DNA of 64,000 nucleotides from Tilletia caries (taxonomy: Eukaryota; Basidiomycota; Exobasidiomycetes; Tilletiales; Tilletiaceae): the NCBI GenBank assembly GCA_032718865.1, contig JALUTQ010000005.1, forward strand, positions 2,108,001-2,172,000, written 5' to 3'. A program made the translations under genes and the position numbers. Position 1 is the first letter of the stretch. Every line of letters starts with the position of its first letter. This document shows positions 23,147 through 35,238 of the stretch, piece after piece. The notes beneath the pieces were generated by a model, which was not told where the DNA came from, searched no databases, and was given only the letters and a program-made list of their open reading frames with translations.

Positions 23147-24998
23147 CTGATAGAAATGCATTGCTTCCGATTCGGGCCGTGGGATAGACGGAGTGGGAAG
23201 AACATCGATCCTGTACACCCACAGCGATGTCACTACTTCCACGTTACCACCATCATCGAAACCCACGGCCACGAAATGAAGTAAGCAACACACATCGCTC
23301 CCCGCTGGAAACCACGCTGCGTTGCCCTCATCATTTCCGCTGCCTCCTTCACCCAGGCATCAGCCCTTTCCCAGCGCTCATACCTTGAAGTCATCAATCC
23401 TCTGCCCCTCTCCATAAGCTGACGCCCATTTCTTCTTTGGTTGATTGTAATCCCTCCTTCTTCGTCCGCCTCAAACAGGTAGCCGATGTTGCTCGGTGAG
23501 CACTGAGCACCTGTCCGATCATGCGTCCCAGGCGCGCCATCTGAATCGTTTTGCATAACAAAGGTCAAAGGAGACGGCCATCCCCTAATCAGCCGGCACT
23601 CAACAGTCCCAGCCCGAAGTTGGTAGCTGACTATGTTGCTTCCTCCCTCCAGTTCGAATCCTTCAACCCACTCTCCCTCCCTCATCGAATTCACAACTAC
23701 ATCACATTCACACATCACATTCTGAATTCATCAGCAACGACGACGGCAGCGGTGAAGAACGGTCGGAGTCTATGCATCATCAGCTCCCTCCCCTCTCCAT
23801 TAGCTGACGCTTCTCTTCTATCTGATGCCCTTCCCCTTCTCCTTCTCTGCTTCCAGCCAATGTTAACTCTCCTTCAATCCGCCTCGCCCCTCACTCCTCA
23901 GTGAGCATCTGTTACACCATGTGCAGTTGTCACAACTCACAGGCACGCTGATTGGATCGCTCCAAATTGCAAGGGCAAGGCCGTCGACCCGAAGCTGTTA
24001 GCTACTCCAACTTCAACAACGAATCAACGCCTGATACCGACAACGACTGCGACGACGCCGGCCGCCGCAGTGTAGTGTCACTGAAGCCATGCGCATTCAC
24101 GGTAGGAGGAACGACCTATTCGCAAGAGGCAGACCGCAAACCCGTTGTCCGACCCGCTCGGCTGCTCTCCGACCCGTCCGCCACTGGCCACATCCGTCTC
24201 AGTGCCTGCCTTCATGAACGTAGCGAAGCGGACCGGAGATGGGACTATGAGAGTCACGCTGCCACAGCTTCAACCAAGACGATTCACGATAGGGTGGCGG
24301 GGATCGAGGATTGTTGCTTCCACTATGTGTGTGACGGCTGGACCCGTCGGGTAGGCGACGGCGGTGAAGGGAATAAGTGAGACAGAGTGGGTGGAGACTG
24401 GAGATGATCAAAACTCATCGCAACTCCACCAGTACCCTGCGGCCTGCCTCCTTCTGATAGTTTACGCTTCCTCCTCCTGCAGGGTTTCCTGGCCTCAAGA
24501 ACATCGATCAATGAGTGAATGACCCCGCTCGCCCTCCCCGCGCCTTTGCTCTTCTTCCTCCTCAGTTACCTGAACCGCTTCCTTCAAGTCTGGCTAGAGC
24601 GCGTCGCCCGACCTTCCAGACTGTATCTGCTTCAAGCGTCGCCATTGCCATGAGAACGGCGATGTCCTCCGTTGTTGCCTCCTCGACTCTTTTGTGTAAA
24701 GCAACCCGCGCCAAAATCCAAGTACGATAACAATGTATCCCTCCTCGATTCTCATATCTCATCTGCCACCGTGTTGTGCTGTAACGTTTTGTGTTCGTTG
24801 CTTCACTTGCTGACGTTTCAATTTTTCAATCCATGTATACCAGTATACATGATACACGTATCTCCCCGTATTTTGCATCAATGATCAATCATCAGTTAGG
24901 TGGCCCCCTGCATTTTGCATCAATGAACACTGATGTACTGATCTACCAGCCTTTTCAATGCTACATTGCATTCTCGAATCAAGTTGCACAATGCACGC

Positions 24999-25110
24999 GG
25001 CACAATTCACGTATCCATGTCACCATGTATCACTCATTTCTCTTCACGTTGCACGCATGACGCAGCACAATTTAGGTATCTATCGCACCATGTATCCCTC
25101 ATTTCTCTCT
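24999..25110 (+). repeat. Two direct copies of a 45-bp sequence
   Basis: About 24999-25042 and 25065-25110 share GCACAATTYA-GTATCYAT followed by CACCATGTATCMCTCATTTC, with a few mismatches. A smaller pair (TTTTGCATCAATGA at about 24873 and 24913) lies just upstream. Source unknown; possibly a transposon end. Confidence 0.6.
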
Positions 25111-25279
25111 GATATTTTTCTTGACGACTAAGCTGAAAGCTCACCGGAGATCAGTAATGATATTTGAGAGCTGCCCTCCTCGGCTCTCCCTGAATGTCGA
25201 TCCAAAGTCCTGCTGTTCTTCTTTTTGCTCGCAGCATCCCGCTTCCTCTCCACAACTCCCTGCTGCCGCTCTCACTCCG

Positions 25280-26424
25280 ATGGTTGACAAGATGGCACCG
25301 CTGCCACGACTGCCTGCTGAGATCTGGGATCTCATACTCAACCATATCTTTGCCGATCCGGACTCGCAGGCCACTCTCGCACAGTTGAGTAGGACTTGCT
25401 ATTCATGGTACCATCTGCTTCGCTTCAAGTTGCTACAGCGAGTTCGCCTTTCGTATCCGAACGGCAGCTCTGCTTTCTCCCGTCAACTTTATACGGAGCT
25501 GGCATTAGGATGGTGCGTTCGCCGCCTCGAATTCACTGGGTCGCTGAAGGAAACGGATCTCTACCGCGATCAACACCGTAGCGCACGGTTTCGGGTCCTG
25601 TCGAAGCGATGTCCTTTCCTCGAGGTTTTTCATTCTTTTCCGCGGAGGTGAGTGTCCTTCTTCATGTACTCCCAGTACTTCTTCTCTGATTCTTCATTCG
25701 GCGCCTCTCGGTTGCAGATTTGACGGAGGATGGAGAGATTGTGGCATTCTCTGCCCAATTTCCTTTCCTCCATACCATCGTCGTCCAGGGCTTCTCCAAG
25801 TGGGACCTAGATACGTTCTCCGGCACGATGACGGAAAACTTCTGCTTCCCTACCATTTGGAAATCTGTCGCACCGTCCCTGCGGCATGTCATCGTTTCCG
25901 AAGACTACTACGATGATCTACCGATATGCTCTTGCATCGACGCGCAGTACACGATCTTTGTCAATCGCGTCTCTGCAAAATCGTCTCCACCCGATGCCGT
26001 TAGATCTTGCCGGGATCCAGAAGTACCCCTCGACAACACGACGCAAACAGTTTGCCGCCGAACGTTCTCGGGAGCACGAATCTCATGCACGGAGCCCCTT
26101 GCAGAAACGCTTATCCTTTCCCACCGTTGTGAGTACCACAGTCCACAATCCTTCTCAAATCCATTGTCTCTTTTTACCTCACAGCTCACTCAACAGGCAT
26201 ACCTCACATGACAAATAGCAGATCTTGGTGCCCCTCGCGAACCTATCTTACTTTCTGGGCATCTCCCCGCTCTTACCACATTCGTCTTACGAAGCCGTCC
26301 CTGGTGGGCTTCATCACAGTATCTCGATGGGTCGCCCAAAACTTTCCAGCCACCTATTATTCCTCTAGAGGTTGCACCGAGTTTACGTCACCTCATCATC
26401 ACCGACTGTCAACAGCATCTTTGA
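25280..26424 (+). pseudogene. F-box-like protein gene, reading frame not fully resolved
   Basis: Exon 1 (ATG 25280 to 25647) encodes LPRLPAEIWDLILNHIF...LAQLSRTCYSWYHLLRFKLL, the pattern of an F-box (Skp1-binding) domain. Exon 2 (about 25718-26128) has leucine-rich-like text (FPFLHTIVVQGF, SLRHVIVSEDYYDD). Exon 3 (26222-26424) continues LLSGHLPALTTFVLRSR ... APSLRHLIITDCQQHL and stop. The exon 2-3 intron (GTGAGT...CAG) joins in phase. The exon 1-2 junction (GTGAGT at 25648, TTGCAG ending 25717) does not: one base is in excess or missing. So this is either a one-base lesion or a splice I have missed. The role would be substrate choice for an SCF ubiquitin ligase. It lies just upstream of the Helitron. 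Confidence 0.55.
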
Positions 26425-26832
26425 CATACACGTAGCTAACCGTATTCTCAGTGTGCCATCATCTGGCTGCTAACATATCCCTTGAGCAATGTAACAGTGG
26501 GATTTGCAGCAGGGCTTGCGTGCTTCATTCCGAACTTTGCAGGCTTGCAGCACCTTTAGACATTAGAACTCATACTTTCACAGCGCCACATCGCAAAAAT
26601 TAACGCAACAAACAAAAGCCCAGAACAGTTTTTACCTGTTGGTTACAGCAAATGATACAGTTCTATAGCCGTAAAGGCAACAGTACTCGGGAAACATTTC
26701 ACATACGCAACTTACCTTCTTCAATCCTCATGTTGACATCTGCAATGAAAATCTCTACAGGCTTCAGGTGTACGGCAACGACCTACTGTAACGGATATTA
26801 TGATTCATATAGCCCTATGAAGTACAGCTGAT

Positions 26833-29800
26833 TTGGATTCTTGCGCTGATGATGGAATGTCGAAGTTCCCTCCTTCCACTGACTCTTTGATTCCTACTGC
26901 CTTCCGGCCTACTCAACAGTCCATTCCCTCTGTTTTTCCACCTTTCTTCATGCCGCTGCATCGACCGGCACGCGGCGACGGAGCAAATGCTGTCCTGCAC
27001 AGTCTCGGATTCATGGAACACGTTTGCGAACATTGCCTAGCTTGCATTGGATATCCGAGAAGACGTCGGGGTCCATGTGCAAACCGAAGTTCGGCACATG
27101 CTGCAGTAACGGAAACGTTGTTCTGCCTCAAATCTTCGACTGCCCGCCGACGCTACAAGCGTTGTACACAAGTGGTGGCGATGTGGCCGATCAATTCCGT
27201 CGCAACATTCGAGATTACAATAACGCCTTTGCGTTCCTCTCTTTCGGTGGTACTCGCGACCTCAGCGTTGCCGGACAGCGCGGCATATACACCTTCAAGG
27301 TCAAAGGGCAGGTACATCATCGCATCGGCGGTTTGGTTCCAGAGGACGGCTTCACGCCTTCGTACGCTCAGGTCTACTTCGTGGCCACAGATCCTGCGCA
27401 AGCTACCGGAATCAGAGCGTCTCGGCCCAATACTGGGCTCCAACCGAACACACTGGATGGCCTGCAGAGAATTCTTTGGGACGTCAATCCCTTCGTCGAG
27501 GCTTTGCGTAGCTCGAAAACAATGCTGGACCATCTAGCTACGACCGAAACGGAGGTGGGGATACGAATTATCCATCCTGGAGCTGAAGGAGGACCGGATC
27601 CGCGCACGTACAACCTACCAAGAGCATCCGAGGTCGCAGCAATCGTTTTCGATCGAAACGCAAGTGAAGGGAGCGGCAGGGACATCGTCTTCCAATACAA
27701 AAATGGCCCGCTTCGTAGGATCAACGAGTCACATCCTTGCTTTCTTCCTCTACGTTTCCCCATCCTCATACCCTTCGGACATCTGGGCTGGCATTACTGG
27801 ATTCCCTTAGGCCGGGATGCTCCTCGCGAGATGTTCTCCACAGACGCAGATATAGCGGCTGCAGCGTTGCAGGATCCCAATGGTGCGTTATTGCTTCCTC
27901 CTGTGCGGTCTGATGCTTTCCTATATGCGCTGGACGTTAGGAAATGTCTTATGCTCATCTCTCTCTCTCCCTGTCTTACGTTTCCGCTTGCAGTCGTTCG
28001 AGGCCGGGGAGCGGGAGGCTCGCACAAAGTTTCGCTTGAACAATTCCACTGCTATCATCTCCATCTACGATTCACCTTCTCGACCCTTCTCCATGGCGGC
28101 ACATTGATGCAGGAGTTCATTGTCGATGCCTGGGTCGTTGCCGAGCAAAGACGTCTCCACTTCATACGATCCAATCAAAGCCAGCTTCGGGCAGACGTGT
28201 ACAAGGGGCTGCAGGATGCACTCATGAACGGCACGGATCTGAACACGCTCGGTCAACGCATCGTGTTACCTTCTTCGTTTACCAACGGTCCTCGATACAT
28301 GCAGGCGCGATATCACGATGCAATGGCTTTGGTACGCGTCTACGGAAAACCGGACATCTTCATCACCATGACATGCAATCCGCTGTGGAAGGAGATCGTC
28401 GAAAATCTCAAACCACATCAGCGCGCTTCAGATCGGCCCGACATCGTTTGCCGCGTTTTCTGGCTGAAACTCAAGCACCTGATATCCTTGCTGAAGGAGA
28501 AGCAAGTCCTCGGAACTGTTGTATCCTTCACGTGGACCGTCGAGTTCCAAAAGCGAGGACTTCCCCACGCTCACATCATCATCACTATGAACAACGAGGA
28601 CAAGACTCGATGTGCAGCGGACATTGACAGCATCGTCAGTGCCGAACTCCCGGATCCTGCAATCGACGAAGAGCTGCATAATCACGTCCTTGGACAGATG
28701 ATACACGGGCCCTGCACACCAGAGCAGCCATGTATGCAAAATCCAGAATCACCAGGCATTTGCACACGACGTTTTCCCTTTGCACTGCAGGAAGAAACTG
28801 TCGCTGGAGACGACGGATATCCTCTGTACCGCCGTCGCAATACTGGTGTTTCTGTGCAGAAACAGTGTGGTCGCGGGTTTCGAGACGTCGACTCTACGTG
28901 GGTTGTACCTCACAATCCTTTTCTGCTCAAAACGTTTGGCTGTCACATGAACGTGGAAATTTGCACGTCCATTAAGGCGGTCAAATATCTCTTCAAATAT
29001 ATCTTTAAAGGGCCAGATCGCTCTCGGGTCACAGTGGGACCTGAGGGGCAACAAGTTCTGGACGAGATCTCTGAGTACGTGGACGCTAGATTCGTCTCCC
29101 CTTGCGAAGGTGAGTATTTCACAGACCAGGTCATAACTAAATCCGAATTTCTGATGTATTGTTTCCTTTCTTTCTTTTTTGAAGGAGTCGCACGACTGCT
29201 ACGGCTACCTCTGCATGGCATATGGCCCTCTGTCATGTCCTTGGACGTCCACGAGGAAGGCGGTCAACGTGTGACGTTTGATCCGGACGATTTGAATGGA
29301 ACTCTCGAGACTATGGAAGGAGAAGAACGTCGATCGAAGTTGCTCGCATTCTTTCAGCTCTGCGGTCGCTCTGGATCCGAAACGGCGGAGCTAACCTATC
29401 CAGAGGTTCCGTCCCAATACGTATGGAATCAGAAAGACCGCACATGGAAGCGGCGCTCCCAAGGAAGGCAGATCGGCCGTGTCTATTTCGTCCCACAGAC
29501 GGCGGGCGAGAAATTCTATCTCAGAATGCTGCTGCACCATGTCCGGGGACCAACATCGTTCGCTGACGTTCGGACGTTCGAAGGATTCGTCTATCCTACC
29601 TTCCGTGCTGCTTGCCTCGCTCGTGGACTCCTTACCGACGACTCTGAGTGGGACTACTGCCTTCGAGAAGCTTCTGCGATACAGCACGGATCTGCTCTGC
29701 GTCGCCTATTCTGCGCTATCCTGCTAAACCAAAGCGTGGACGATCCTTTTTCGACTCTACACAAAGCACAGAGAAGCCCTTGCGGACGATTGTCGTCGAC

Positions 29801-31476
29801 TCCTTCTCCGCCGTGGAGTCCAAAACCCATCGTTCGAACGATGCTTATCCCTTTCACGAGCTCTGCTTCGTGACGTTTTGGGGTCGATGCAAGCTGATGT
29901 GGATTTGGCTCTGTACGGTATACCCCCACCGGATGACATATACAGCTTCGATGAAGTACGTATTCCGGTCGCGGTACTGGAGGAAGTCGGCTACAACTGG
30001 GACACACAGCGGCTCAAGTACGAAGAAATGGTCCGCCTCATGAACGCAGATCAAGCGATGGCTTTCGAGACCATACAGGCCGCGATCGACGATCCTGCTT
30101 CTTCGTCAACCACCTTCTTCCTCGATGGGCCAGGCGGATGTGGGAAAACGTTCGTAGAGAACGCGTTACTTGCATACACTCGCAGCAAAGGAAAGATCGC
30201 CCTCGCTGTTGCAGCGTCGGGAATCGCGGCCATTATGCTCGAAGGCGGACGAACGACACATTCACGTTTCAAAATCCCGCTCACACTCACCGCAGATTCC
30301 AGCTGTGGTGTTCGTGCTCAAACAGCATCGGCCGAGCTTCTTCGACGAACTTCAGTTCTGATTTGGGATGAAGCACCTATGCAGAGCAGGTATGCTGCTG
30401 AGGCTGTCGATCGCCTGTTCCAAGATCTTCTTCAGAACACAAAACCTTTTGGAGGTGTAGTGGTACTGTTCTCCGGAGACTGGCGTCAAACACTCCCCAT
30501 CGTTCAAGGAGGCACAACATCGGACACGATTCAAATCTGTCTACACAAATCCGAGCTATGGAGCAGCATGGTTCAACTGCAGTGGCGAATCAATCTGCAA
30601 TTGCTCCTGTTGATGAGTACAATGTCCGCAGACGACGCCTCTCTACAGATGGAATACGGTCGCTGGACGATGCACATTGGTAATGGCCACTGCCCTCAGG
30701 ACAACAAGGGACGAGTCATGGTTCCGGATCCCATTCGGTTGAATGGAAACGACGCTTCCAGTTAATTCGTTTTGTCTACGAATCCATCCCGGCCGCCTTT
30801 TTCTCCAGTAACCGCACAAAGGTATTGGGCTCCTCGCGCAATTCTTCATGCACGAAACGATGCTGCCGACAAAACGAACGAGACGATATTGTCAATGCTT
30901 CCAGGCGAAGCAATTACCTTCTTCAGCGCCGACAGAGCGGTCACGGCCGACGGCGACGAGTCTCCTGCGTTCTCTGCAGAATACCTAGCGACGCAACAGC
31001 CCTCTGGATCTCCCCCGCATGCACTGTCTCTGAAGATTGGATCTCCAATCATGCTGCTGCGGAATCTTGATCCCTCCAACGGGCTTTGCAACGGAACGCG
31101 ATTGGTGGTCACTGCTATGCGAAGACCAGTGCTCGAAGCGATGATCATCACCGGAGCAAAGGATCGCATTGGACAACGAGTCCTGATACCTCGAATCGAT
31201 GTTCGTACGGAGGAAAGCGGATATCCATACGTCCTTATCAGACGTCAGTTTCCGGTCAAATTGTGCTTCGCAATGACGATCAACAAGAGTCAAGGGCAGT
31301 CCCTTGACCGTGTTGGAATCGACTTGCGGGTACCCTGCTTTTCGCATGGCCAGCTGTACGTCGCTCTGTCACGAGCTACTGACGCCAGAAACGTACGTGT
31401 CCTGCTTCCTGGATCCGACACGTCGACAACCAATGTAGCTCTGCCTCGCGCCCTGCCTCATCTACAAGCAACTTGA
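26833..31476 (+). mobile_element. Helitron: RepHel (Rep-helicase) gene, decayed by four one-base frameshifts
   Basis: In order: zinc-finger text HVCEHC, then (after a frameshift at about 27042) LHWISEK; the Helitron-like N-terminal region (RNIRDYNNAFAFLSFGG); HUH endonuclease motif RGLPHAHIIIT (about 28555-28590); tyrosine motif KYLFKYIFKGPDR (about 28980); then Pif1-type helicase with Walker A GPGGCGKTF (30127), Walker B LIWDEAPM (30358), GDWRQTLP (30478) and C-terminal KSQGQSLDRVGIDL. Introns with GT...AG borders occur near 27882-27993 and 29110-29184. Frameshifts, each one base in a short homopolymer, lie at about 27042 (T lost), 29747-29751 (T gained), 30761 (T lost) and 30821 (G gained). 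This is the rolling-circle transposition enzyme. The element ends (5' TC, 3' hairpin plus CTRR) were not located, so the span is only the coding core. Probably non-functional unless the frameshifts are assembly errors. Confidence 0.9.
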
Positions 31477-31770
31477 TCTGCACTTTAGCGTAATGTATCC
31501 TCTCTGTTGCTTCGCAAATCGCAGTGACCCAATTCTGTCATGTTGCCTGTCATGATGTAGTAGTAATGCAAACCAACGTATCTGTTGAGGCAATGTATCA
31601 CACATCCTGTAGGTCTCATTTGTCTCACGTTTCATCATTGATCTCTGTGATGGAGTTGCTTACGCGTCTCTTGATGCATGGGTATGAATATATAATGTCC
31701 ATAGTTCAGCAATCAGCCCTAAAATCCCCAAGACATCACAAACGCGGCCACCTCTGCATCGCAAATCGAT

Positions 31771-32502
31771 ATGAACTATGTTATCGAAGAAGCTGAAGAG
31801 GACGACTCCTCAAGCTCTCAATCTACCTTGACGAGTCTTTCTTCAGAACCTAGCGGAGATTCGATCGGAACTGCATCTTCCCAGTCGGCACCAGACACGG
31901 AAGGAGACGAATCTGATTCATCGGCGGACTCGGATACGTCAATTGTTCAGTTCATTGTTTTCGACAATGAGGACGTGACGCAGTCTACCGGATCACCAGA
32001 CGCTTCAGAAGGAACTGCTTCTTTCACGGACGGAGTCTCAGATGACTCCAACTCGGATTCAACGTCATCTTCCAAGCTCAGCGCTCACAGCCTCAAACGT
32101 CGTGGTCGGACGCGCGTGGACCCTGAACAGCCTCGGCGTAGTGCACGTTTGGCGGCTCTGCAACACACCCAAAGCAGTCGATTGGCGCACGCGAAGGCCA
32201 AATTGCTTGAGCTCAGCGACTCAGACTCTTACGCCTCAGCCGATGATGAGCAGGAACCGCCCAGCAAACGGACCGATCCGCCCAAAACGCGTTCAGAGGA
32301 GTTGGAGACAGCGGCAGGTCAGATCAAGGACGAATATGAACTAGAGGTCAGTATGCTTTTTCCTTTTAGGCGACCATTGACCAGCAGTTAACCATTGACC
32401 TTCTTTTGTCCTTTCCTTCAGTGGATGGACGGTGCTATACGAAAGGTCAGTTCTGAACGTCGGCACGATCTCGCCAAGATGACCCAGTCCACTGTCCGCT
32501 GA
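31771..32502 (+). CDS. Acidic Ser/Asp-rich protein with basic nuclear-type motif, unknown
   Basis: Exon 1 31771-32346 and exon 2 32422-32502 (intron GTCAGT...TTCAG, phase 0) give 218 residues. The first 110 residues are Ser/Asp/Glu-rich. Residues about 108-130 are basic (LKRRGRTRVDPEQPRRSARL), resembling a nuclear localisation signal, followed by another acidic stretch. The end may be longer: an alternative donor at 32446 could lead to exons near 32526-32584 (GDIFAFIRQRWIPDQ) and 32671. It lies between the Helitron and the OB-fold gene on the same strand, so it may belong to the same transposon cargo. No family recognised. Confidence 0.45.
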
Positions 32503-33220
32503 TCGTTATTGCACTTTTCATACAGCGCGTGAACAGTTCCGGAGACATCTTTGCTTTCATACGGCAGCGATGGATACCCGATCAAGTACGTTACTGTTAA
32601 TCCAGTGATCCAGTCTCGAAATTTGGTCCAATCTCTGCTAAACGACCGACTTAACGTTCTCGCTCCCCAGTGTGTTGTTTCGCATCGTGCTCCACCGCAA
32701 GGAGTTGCTAGCAGCTCGCGGGAGACGATCCGCGAAGGAAATTGACTGCCTGAGCTCTTGGACCTACCGCCTCCCGATGTTATGCATACTTCTCTTTCTT
32801 TCATTTGTTGTCTCCGCTGTCCGCATTGATATCATTGAGACACGCAGAGGCCAGAGCACATCATTTGGGACATGACACCAGAACATGCTCTGCTGCAATG
32901 AGTAAAACATTGATGACGATGCACCTGTGGCAGTGGCTACAGACTTTGGGTCCGTCCGACCGTCGCTACCTAATGTAACGTTCCTGCCAGATTGTAACAC
33001 CTCATGTCAGCATGTGTGAGCGAACTCGGGTCTCGGTCCTCGGTAGTCAAGCGCTACAGCCCTTAGAGTTCGACGTGAGTGATGAGACGTGATACGATTT
33101 CATGTGCATTGTGGATGAGGTACTACAACGTTTTTATGCATCATGTAACATGTTGCAAGCCAGTTGCGGCCTTATTGACGGCGATGGGTGACATGATGCC
33201 GCCCAGCAGCATGCATTACA

Positions 33221-33228
33221 TATAAAAG
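33221..33228 (+). promoter_or_regulatory. TATA box of the OB-fold gene
   Basis: TATAAAAG lies 137 bases before the ATG at 33358, at a plausible distance with a pyrimidine/CA-rich leader between. Assignment from motif and position only. Confidence 0.5.
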
Positions 33229-33357
33229 CGGGAGTCTGCCTGAGTGTACCCAGTTGATTTTCCACAGCACCCACATCCACATACCTCTTCATTCTCCCCA
33301 GAATCACCCAGCGCACAGCACACTCATCCTCCCCCATTCTGACAATCAACAATCAAT

Positions 33358-35238
33358 ATGGCCGAGCTTAGTCAGTACAACTCATACTGCGAGATATTTC
33401 ACCAATTTCCCGTCATCGAGATCCAGGACAACCCGCGCAAGAAGGACTATGCTCTCATCAAAAGTCTCGCCAAGATCGGAGACGGCGATATGATCAGCGT
33501 CCTTCTGCACGGCTGGTGGCGCGATGAGCGTCCTGTGGAGGGTTCGATCATTCTAGGGACATTTATGGTCGCTAGCCCTCAAACCGGAGTCGAGCTTTTT
33601 CTTTGCTCGCTCGGAAGTCGAAGTTCGCCCAGGCGCGGCTACCGATCCAGACTACATGGCGAGGCACATTTCGTTCCTTCCTATGTACATCCGTGCATTT
33701 GGACGGGTGGTTTCTGTGTCAGAAACATCATTCACTATCGCAACAGTGACCTTCTTGGTGAGAGCCTTCTATGATTAGAAACGTATAAACCCTTAACGCT
33801 TGCTCATATCTACATTCTTCGCCGTGATACTACAGACCGAAGGCACAAAGCGGGGTACGATTCGCTTCGATTTGAAGCCAGCGGCCAACATCATGCCCTT
33901 GCAAGTCGGGAACTTTGCTGGAGGCCGCGGAGTTGTTTCCAAGGTAAACTCAGAGGGCACGCTCATTGTTTCCTTGGACTCTTTTCAAGTTGGAGTCGAA
34001 GGACCTCGAGCAGCATCGATGTCAAAGAACGACCGATAAGAAATGTGGCGCAGCGCTCTTCTCGGACGGGATTCAAAGCCGGGCCCAGGAACCACATCTG
34101 AAGCACCCAGAGAGGTCAATCCTCTGACCAGCTTTTGCGAGACGTCGCATCGGTTCGTACTCAAATCTGCGATCAACAACGAGGTGGCCGGTCGGGCCTA
34201 TTCCCTCGACGGAGAAACTCATGACGTTCGCCTTGCCTGGAACTACGGCCATACACCTCCAGCAGAGATCATCTACGGTATCACAGGACCGCTCACGTTC
34301 GAGGAGCTGGCGCTCCGCATCGACGTGAACGAAGGGCGCTTTGAGGCGCGACACGGAGATAAAACGGACCCTGCCTACCTTATAAATCAGAGTCTTTCTC
34401 TGCAATGGCGCGTGCGAGGAGTTGGTCGAGTGGTTGAAACTTCAGCTGGGTTTTTTAGCCTGGAGATTGTGTCCGAGACGGTGAGTCAAGCATCCTGCGT
34501 CAAAAGTACCAGTTACGAACTCTTCTGATCATCTCTTTCCTTTCCTTCCAATGATACAGAACGGGAAGGTGACGGTGTTTATGATGGACGTTCGCATTCC
34601 AATCGACAACAAGCGTTGGGCAAAGTATCGGACAGTCCCGGTCGGAAGCTTCGTGGGCGTGCGCGGAACGGTAGAGACGATCAAGTATAACGACATCGCC
34701 AAGATCGTCATCACCCTGGAGCATCTCTGCAGCCCACCGCCTAACAGAAGTGGAGGCCCTGGAGGTCCATCTCCCCCCGAACTCGGCAGAAACGTCTAGC
34801 AGCATTCAGACCCGATACATGAACACGCTCGGTATCACGACAGCAGACCCCTCCGCTGGATCTTCCTCCGGAGCTGGTACCTCTATCGCTGCGCCATCTC
34901 CACCAAAGCTAACCCTCGAGTCTGGACGCAGCGTGCCTCCAGAAATTGCAGCGACTTCAGCTTTCACTGCGCCTACTCAGTACATCGGCGACGCCGCACA
35001 TCATCCCGCATCCCGGCAGAACATCGAATTAAACGTCAACGCCGAGGAAACATCTGGTCAGAACTTTGTTCTTCTTGCCCAGCAGATCACCCGACAGCCA
35101 GCGGACCTTGGATTGGCAGCAGGAAGCGCGGAGCGTTCCTCTGCAGCGGCAGCAGCGGAAGGAAAGGGGAAGAAACGTAGCCGAGAAGATGAAGGCAAAG
35201 AGGTCATGGGTGCAAAAAGGGCGGTCTCCGTACGCTAA
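33358..35238 (+). pseudogene. Multi-OB-fold (RPA-like) single-strand-binding protein gene, broken
   Basis: Coding blocks share one strand and GT...AG introns: 33358 to about 33757, 33836-34039, 34043-34480, 34560 to about 34799, and a tail to 35238. Two or three segments have the five-strand OB-fold look: IRAFGRVVSVSETSFTIATV; WRVRGVGRVVETSAGFFSLE followed by VTVFMMDVRIPIDNKRWAKY; and GSFVGVRGTVETIKYNDIAK. The last block ends in a Ser/Ala-rich tail with a basic patch (GKGKKRSREDEG). Lesions are an extra T in a T5 run at 33596-33600, an in-frame TAA at 34037-34039, and a frame change near 34740-34790. The likely original role is single-strand DNA binding like RPA70. Plant Helitrons carry RPA-like genes, so the position 1.9 kb behind RepHel is suggestive. 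Alternatively this is an independent host gene. Family assignment rests on pattern, not a search. Confidence 0.5.

Larger units (their letters stand above)
19700..25279. other. Gene-poor, lower-GC stretch with relics
   Basis: Promoter of the repeat-protein gene lies next to 19700. No intact gene is seen. A GC-rich inverted repeat (22970-23146) and a local direct repeat (25000-25110) are listed separately. A minus-strand open stretch at 23233-23718 (161 residues, including a Gly/Asn/Gln-rich part) has a diverged DNA relative at about 23750-24040, where the phrases CCTCTCCATWAGCTGACGC and CCCGAAG.TG.TAGCT recur in order. This may be an old tandem duplication of an unknown gene, now decayed. Confidence 0.4.
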
